Positions 61,530-64,000 of a DNA stretch of 64,000 bases are shown one piece after another. The notes beneath the pieces were generated by a model, which saw only the letters and a program-made list of their open reading frames with translations, was not told the origin of the DNA and did not search any database. Position 1 is the stretch's first letter, and every line of letters begins with the position of its first letter. Location of the stretch: NCBI GenBank assembly GCA_016717335.1, contig JADKFS010000010.1:186001-250000 (forward strand). The letters are read 5' to 3'. The translations under genes and the position numbers were made by a program. This stretch comes from Candidatus Ribeiella danica. GTDB lineage: Bacteria; Chloroflexota; Chloroflexia; Chloroflexales; Roseiflexaceae.

Positions 61530-62405
61530 ATGGGCGGCATGGACTCCAAGATCGGCTTCGCCCTTGGCGGGCTGGCGGGCAACAGCGATATGACAGATCA
61601 GATGCTCGGATCGACCGCCCGCTGGACAGCGGGCGTGCGCGCGCTGGAGCGCGCGCGCGAGGATCGCCTGTTCGACGATCCGTGGGCGCTGGCGCTGGCC
61701 GGCGAGGAGGGCCAGCAGTGGATCGCGCAGCGAACGGCCGACTCGGTCATCCCGATCGTGCTGCGCACGCGATTCTTCGACGACTTCTTGCAGCGCGCGA
61801 CGCGCGAGGACGCGGTCCGGCAGGTCGTGCTGATGGCGGCGGGGCTGGACACGCGCGCGTTCCGGCTGAGCTGGCCCGCGCAGACGCGCCTGTTCGAGCT
61901 GGATCAGCCAGCGGTCCTGGAGCACAAGGCGGCGATTCTCGGCGCGGCAGGCGCCCGTCCGGCCTGCGCGCGCCAGACCATCGGCGCTGATCTGACCGAC
62001 CCGTGGGCCGAGCGGCTGGTCGAGGCCGGCTTCGAGCCGCAGCAGCCCTCGACGTGGCTGCTCGAGGGCTTTCTGTTCTACCTCCCCAGCGCGATCGGGG
62101 CGCGTATGCTCGACCAGGTCGGCCGGCTGGCGGCGCCGGGGAGCCGGCTGGGCTTCGATATCATCAACGGCGCCGTCTTGACCTCGCCGCTGACGCGGCC
62201 GTGGGTGGAGATGCAGGCCAGATCCGGCGCGCCTTGGGTTGGCACTATGGACGACCCGGTCGGCTTCCTGGCAGAGCGCGGCTGGAGCGCGACGCTCAGC
62301 CAGGCCGGCCAGCCGGACGCGAACCACGGCCGCTGGCCGTACCCGGTCATCCCGACCACGATGCCGGGCATGCCGCACAGCTGGTTTGTGATCGCTCAGA
62401 GGTGA
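61530..62405 (+). CDS. S-adenosylmethionine-dependent methyltransferase (leucine carboxyl methyltransferase-like)
   Basis: A 291-residue methyltransferase of the SAM-dependent Lcm family (DUF-type class I proteins common in actinobacteria and Chloroflexota). AAAGGA lies 11 bases before the ATG at 61530; MDSKIGF three codons later is also possible. Motifs: TARWTAGVRALERAREDRLFDDPWA (hallmark N-terminus), VLRTRFFDDFLQ, VVLMAAGLDTRAFRLSW (SAM loop), FELDQPAVLEHKAAIL, WLLEGFLFYLPSAIGARMLDQV. The substrate is unknown; related enzymes methylate small secondary metabolites. Stands alone, flanked by repeat copies 8 and 9. Confidence 0.87.
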   Translation: MGGMDSKIGFALGGLAGNSDMTDQMLGSTARWTAGVRALERAREDRLFDDPWALALAGEEGQQWIAQRTADSVIPIVLRTRFFDDFLQRATREDAVRQVVLMAAGLDTRAFRLSWPAQTRLFELDQPAVLEHKAAILGAAGARPACARQTIGADLTDPWAERLVEAGFEPQQPSTWLLEGFLFYLPSAIGARMLDQVGRLAAPGSRLGFDIINGAVLTSPLTRPWVEMQARSGAPWVGTMDDPVGFLAERGWSATLSQAGQPDANHGRWPYPVIPTTMPGMPHSWFVIAQR

Positions 62406-62615
62406 GCGTTCGGGGGCTGCCCTGGACCCCAAAAAGAACGCCGCCTTGTTTGCAATGCCTGATGCGTATGCCCGGCTGAATTCAGGCGCGGTGGGAGGCA
62501 ACTGGCCTCGCAGGTATGGTGCTGGGCATGCGCCACCAATATCGGATATGCCACAATCGACAATCTGCAATCGCACTCGATGGGGGCCGGGGGCGCAGCG
62601 CCCGGGAAGAAACAC
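62405..62615 (-). repeat. Dispersed composite repeat, copy 9, and adjacent hairpin
   Basis: Contains tggaccccaaaaagaa, atgcccggctgaattcaggc, ggcatgcgccaccaatatcgg and gggcgcagcgccc in the inverted order. It is followed at 62643-62690 by a ccccctctcccgcc/gggagaggggg hairpin. Nothing coding lies between 62406 and 62822. Confidence 0.75.
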
Positions 62616-62822
62616 CTGCGAAACCGCTGCCCAGCAAAGAATCCCCCCTCTCCCGCCGCCACGGGAGAGGGGGCAGGGGGGGTGAGGGCAGGATGCGCGC
62701 TAGGAAAAATGCACCTCGCAAGGGGACATGTAACCACGCGGGCGCGCGGCGCATCGAATCAGCTGCAGCGCCGCCACAGGCCGTGGCAGCGCCCAGCTCG
62801 ATCAGCGCCAAAGGAGCCACCC

Positions 62823-64000
62823 ATGAAAATCGTGATCGTCGGCGGCGTGGCCGCCGGTATGTCCACCGCCGCGCGCCTGCGGCGGCTCGACGAGCGCGCC
62901 GAGATTGTCGTGCTCGAGCGCGACCGCTACGTCTCCTACGCCAACTGCGGCCTGCCCTACCATATCGGCGGAGATATCCAGGATCGCGAGCGCCTGCTGG
63001 TGGTGACGCCCGAGCACCTGCGCACGACGCTCAACCTCGACGTTCGGACCGAGCACGAGGTGCTTGCGATCGATCGCGCGGCCAAGCTCGTCTCCGTGCG
63101 CGAGCGCGCGACCGGGCGCACGTACGCCGAGGCGTACGACTCGCTCGTGCTGGCGCTGGGCGGCGAGCCGATCCGCCCGCCGGTGCCCGGCGTCGACCAC
63201 CCGCGCATCTTCACGCTGCGCAGCATCCCCGACATGGACCGGATCATCGCCCGGCTGGAGGCCGGGGCGCGCCGCGCGGTGGTGATTGGCGCCAGCTACA
63301 TCGGCGCTGAGATGGTCGAGGCGCTGCGCCGGCGCGGCCTGGCGGTCGATCTGGTCGAGCTGCAGGACCAGATTATGCCGCTGCTCGACCGCGAGCTGGC
63401 GGCCGGCCTGCGCGACCATATGCTGCTTCAGGGCGTGCGCCTGCACCTTGGCGCTGCCGCGCAGGCGTTCGAGGATCGCGCGGGCGGGGTGGCGGTGGTG
63501 CTCGGCAGCGGCGCGCGGATCGAGGCCGACCTGGTGGTGCTGGCGGTCGGGGTGCGCCCGGCGGTGGGGCTGGCGCGCGCCGCCGGCCTTGCGCTCGGCC
63601 CGCGCGGCGGCGTCCAGGTCGACGCGCAGCTGCGCACCTCCGACCCGAGCATCTTCGCTGCCGGCGACATGGTGGAGGTTATCGACAGCGTGACTGGCGA
63701 GCCGGCGGTCGTGGCGCTGGCCGGCCCGGCCAACCGGCAGGGCCGCATCGTCGCCGACACGCTCGCCGGGCGGGCCAGCGGCTACACGACCACGCAGGGC
63801 ACCGCGATCGTCAAGATCTTCGAGATGACCGGCGCGATCACCGGCGCGTCGGAGAAGCGGCTGCGCGCGCTCGGCCGACCCTACCGCAAGATCTACATCC
63901 ACCCCTCGGGCCACGCCGGCTACTACCCCGGCACCGCCCAGATGCAGCTCAAGCTGCTGTTCGCGCCGGGCGACGGGGCCATCCTCGGCGCGCAGATCGT
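62823..64000 (+). CDS. CoA-disulfide reductase / NADH oxidase-like flavoprotein (3'-truncated by window edge)
   Basis: The first 392 codons of a pyridine-nucleotide-disulfide oxidoreductase; the frame is open at 64000. MKIVIVGGVAAGMSTAARLRRLD (FAD loop); the redox-active single Cys42 in YANCGLPYHIGG is diagnostic of CoA-disulfide reductase/NADH oxidase-type enzymes; VVIGASYIGAEMVEALRRRG is the NAD(P)H loop; FAAGDMVE is the second FAD contact. The later region (GTAIVKIFEMTGAITGASEK, YYPGTAQMQLKLLF) is the C-terminal dimerisation domain. A rhodanese domain may follow outside the window. Ribosome-binding site AGGAG 6-8 bases before the ATG. Confidence 0.9.
   Translation, partial: MKIVIVGGVAAGMSTAARLRRLDERAEIVVLERDRYVSYANCGLPYHIGGDIQDRERLLVVTPEHLRTTLNLDVRTEHEVLAIDRAAKLVSVRERATGRTYAEAYDSLVLALGGEPIRPPVPGVDHPRIFTLRSIPDMDRIIARLEAGARRAVVIGASYIGAEMVEALRRRGLAVDLVELQDQIMPLLDRELAAGLRDHMLLQGVRLHLGAAAQAFEDRAGGVAVVLGSGARIEADLVVLAVGVRPAVGLARAAGLALGPRGGVQVDAQLRTSDPSIFAAGDMVEVIDSVTGEPAVVALAGPANRQGRIVADTLAGRASGYTTTQGTAIVKIFEMTGAITGASEKRLRALGRPYRKIYIHPSGHAGYYPGTAQMQLKLLFAPGDGAILGAQI

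Overview
The window reads as chromosomal DNA of a high-GC bacterium, most likely a member of the Chloroflexota (class Chloroflexia, Roseiflexus/Kouleothrix-like). I infer this from the gene style: a PknB-type kinase with a Pro/Thr-rich tail, MalT-like fragments, NarL regulators, multi-PAS kinases, an archaeal-type cupin glucose-6-phosphate isomerase and a split methylmalonyl-CoA mutase. The intergenic regions are repeat-rich. The lineage is inference; no marker gene was compared. No tRNA, rRNA, CRISPR array, transposase or phage gene was recognised.

Layout. 1-3.6 kb: 3'-truncated Rsm22-like methyltransferase and a Ser/Thr kinase (minus), divergent from an FHA-winged-helix regulator and a small hypothetical gene (plus). 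3.6-10.2 kb: DUF4126 membrane protein, a strange 1.06-kb tract made only of G and C, NudC, methylmalonyl-CoA mutase large subunit, an Ala-rich repeat protein and acyl-CoA dehydrogenase. 10.7-12 kb: small membrane protein, a MalT-like remnant and RidA. 12.2-20.2 kb: a signalling block holding CheR, a CheY-like receiver, a NarL-type regulator, a 1251-residue CheB-CheR-PAS-histidine kinase and a separate CheB, without CheA, CheW or receptors. 20.2-26.6 kb: CPA1 antiporter, SelA-like PLP enzyme, PIG-L deacetylase, an unexplained structured intergenic region and a class III aminotransferase. 26.8-30.7 kb: ABC-2 exporter, a membrane-anchored P-I repeat protein and DUF488.

30.7-37.8 kb: a minus-strand run under a clear promoter encodes cupin glucose-6-phosphate isomerase, cupin and class I mannose-6-phosphate isomerases, a BadF-type sugar kinase, a DeoR regulator and a trimethylamine-dehydrogenase-family flavoenzyme. 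37.8-42.7 kb: RsbR-like PAS-STAS protein with an overlapping SpoIIAA-like partner, GalE, DedA and a duplicated-motif membrane protein. 43.1-47.3 kb: MacB-type permease, ATPase and HlyD adaptor. 47.8-52 kb: HhH lipoprotein, membrane protein, ApbE and an MttB-family methyltransferase. 52.3-61 kb: two large sensor kinases with response regulators; the 1623-residue one carries a secretion-ATPase-type (MshEN-like) module inside a PAS domain. 61.5-64 kb: SAM methyltransferase and a CoA-disulfide-reductase-like enzyme running off the end.

The intergenic DNA is the most unusual aspect. A composite dispersed repeat of about 200-700 bp occurs about nine times in both orientations. Within and around it lie octamer arrays built on CTTGTCAG-like words, and elsewhere there are heptamer arrays. 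Two further families of long perfect hairpins occur in two copies each, and their copies differ by compensatory base-pair changes.
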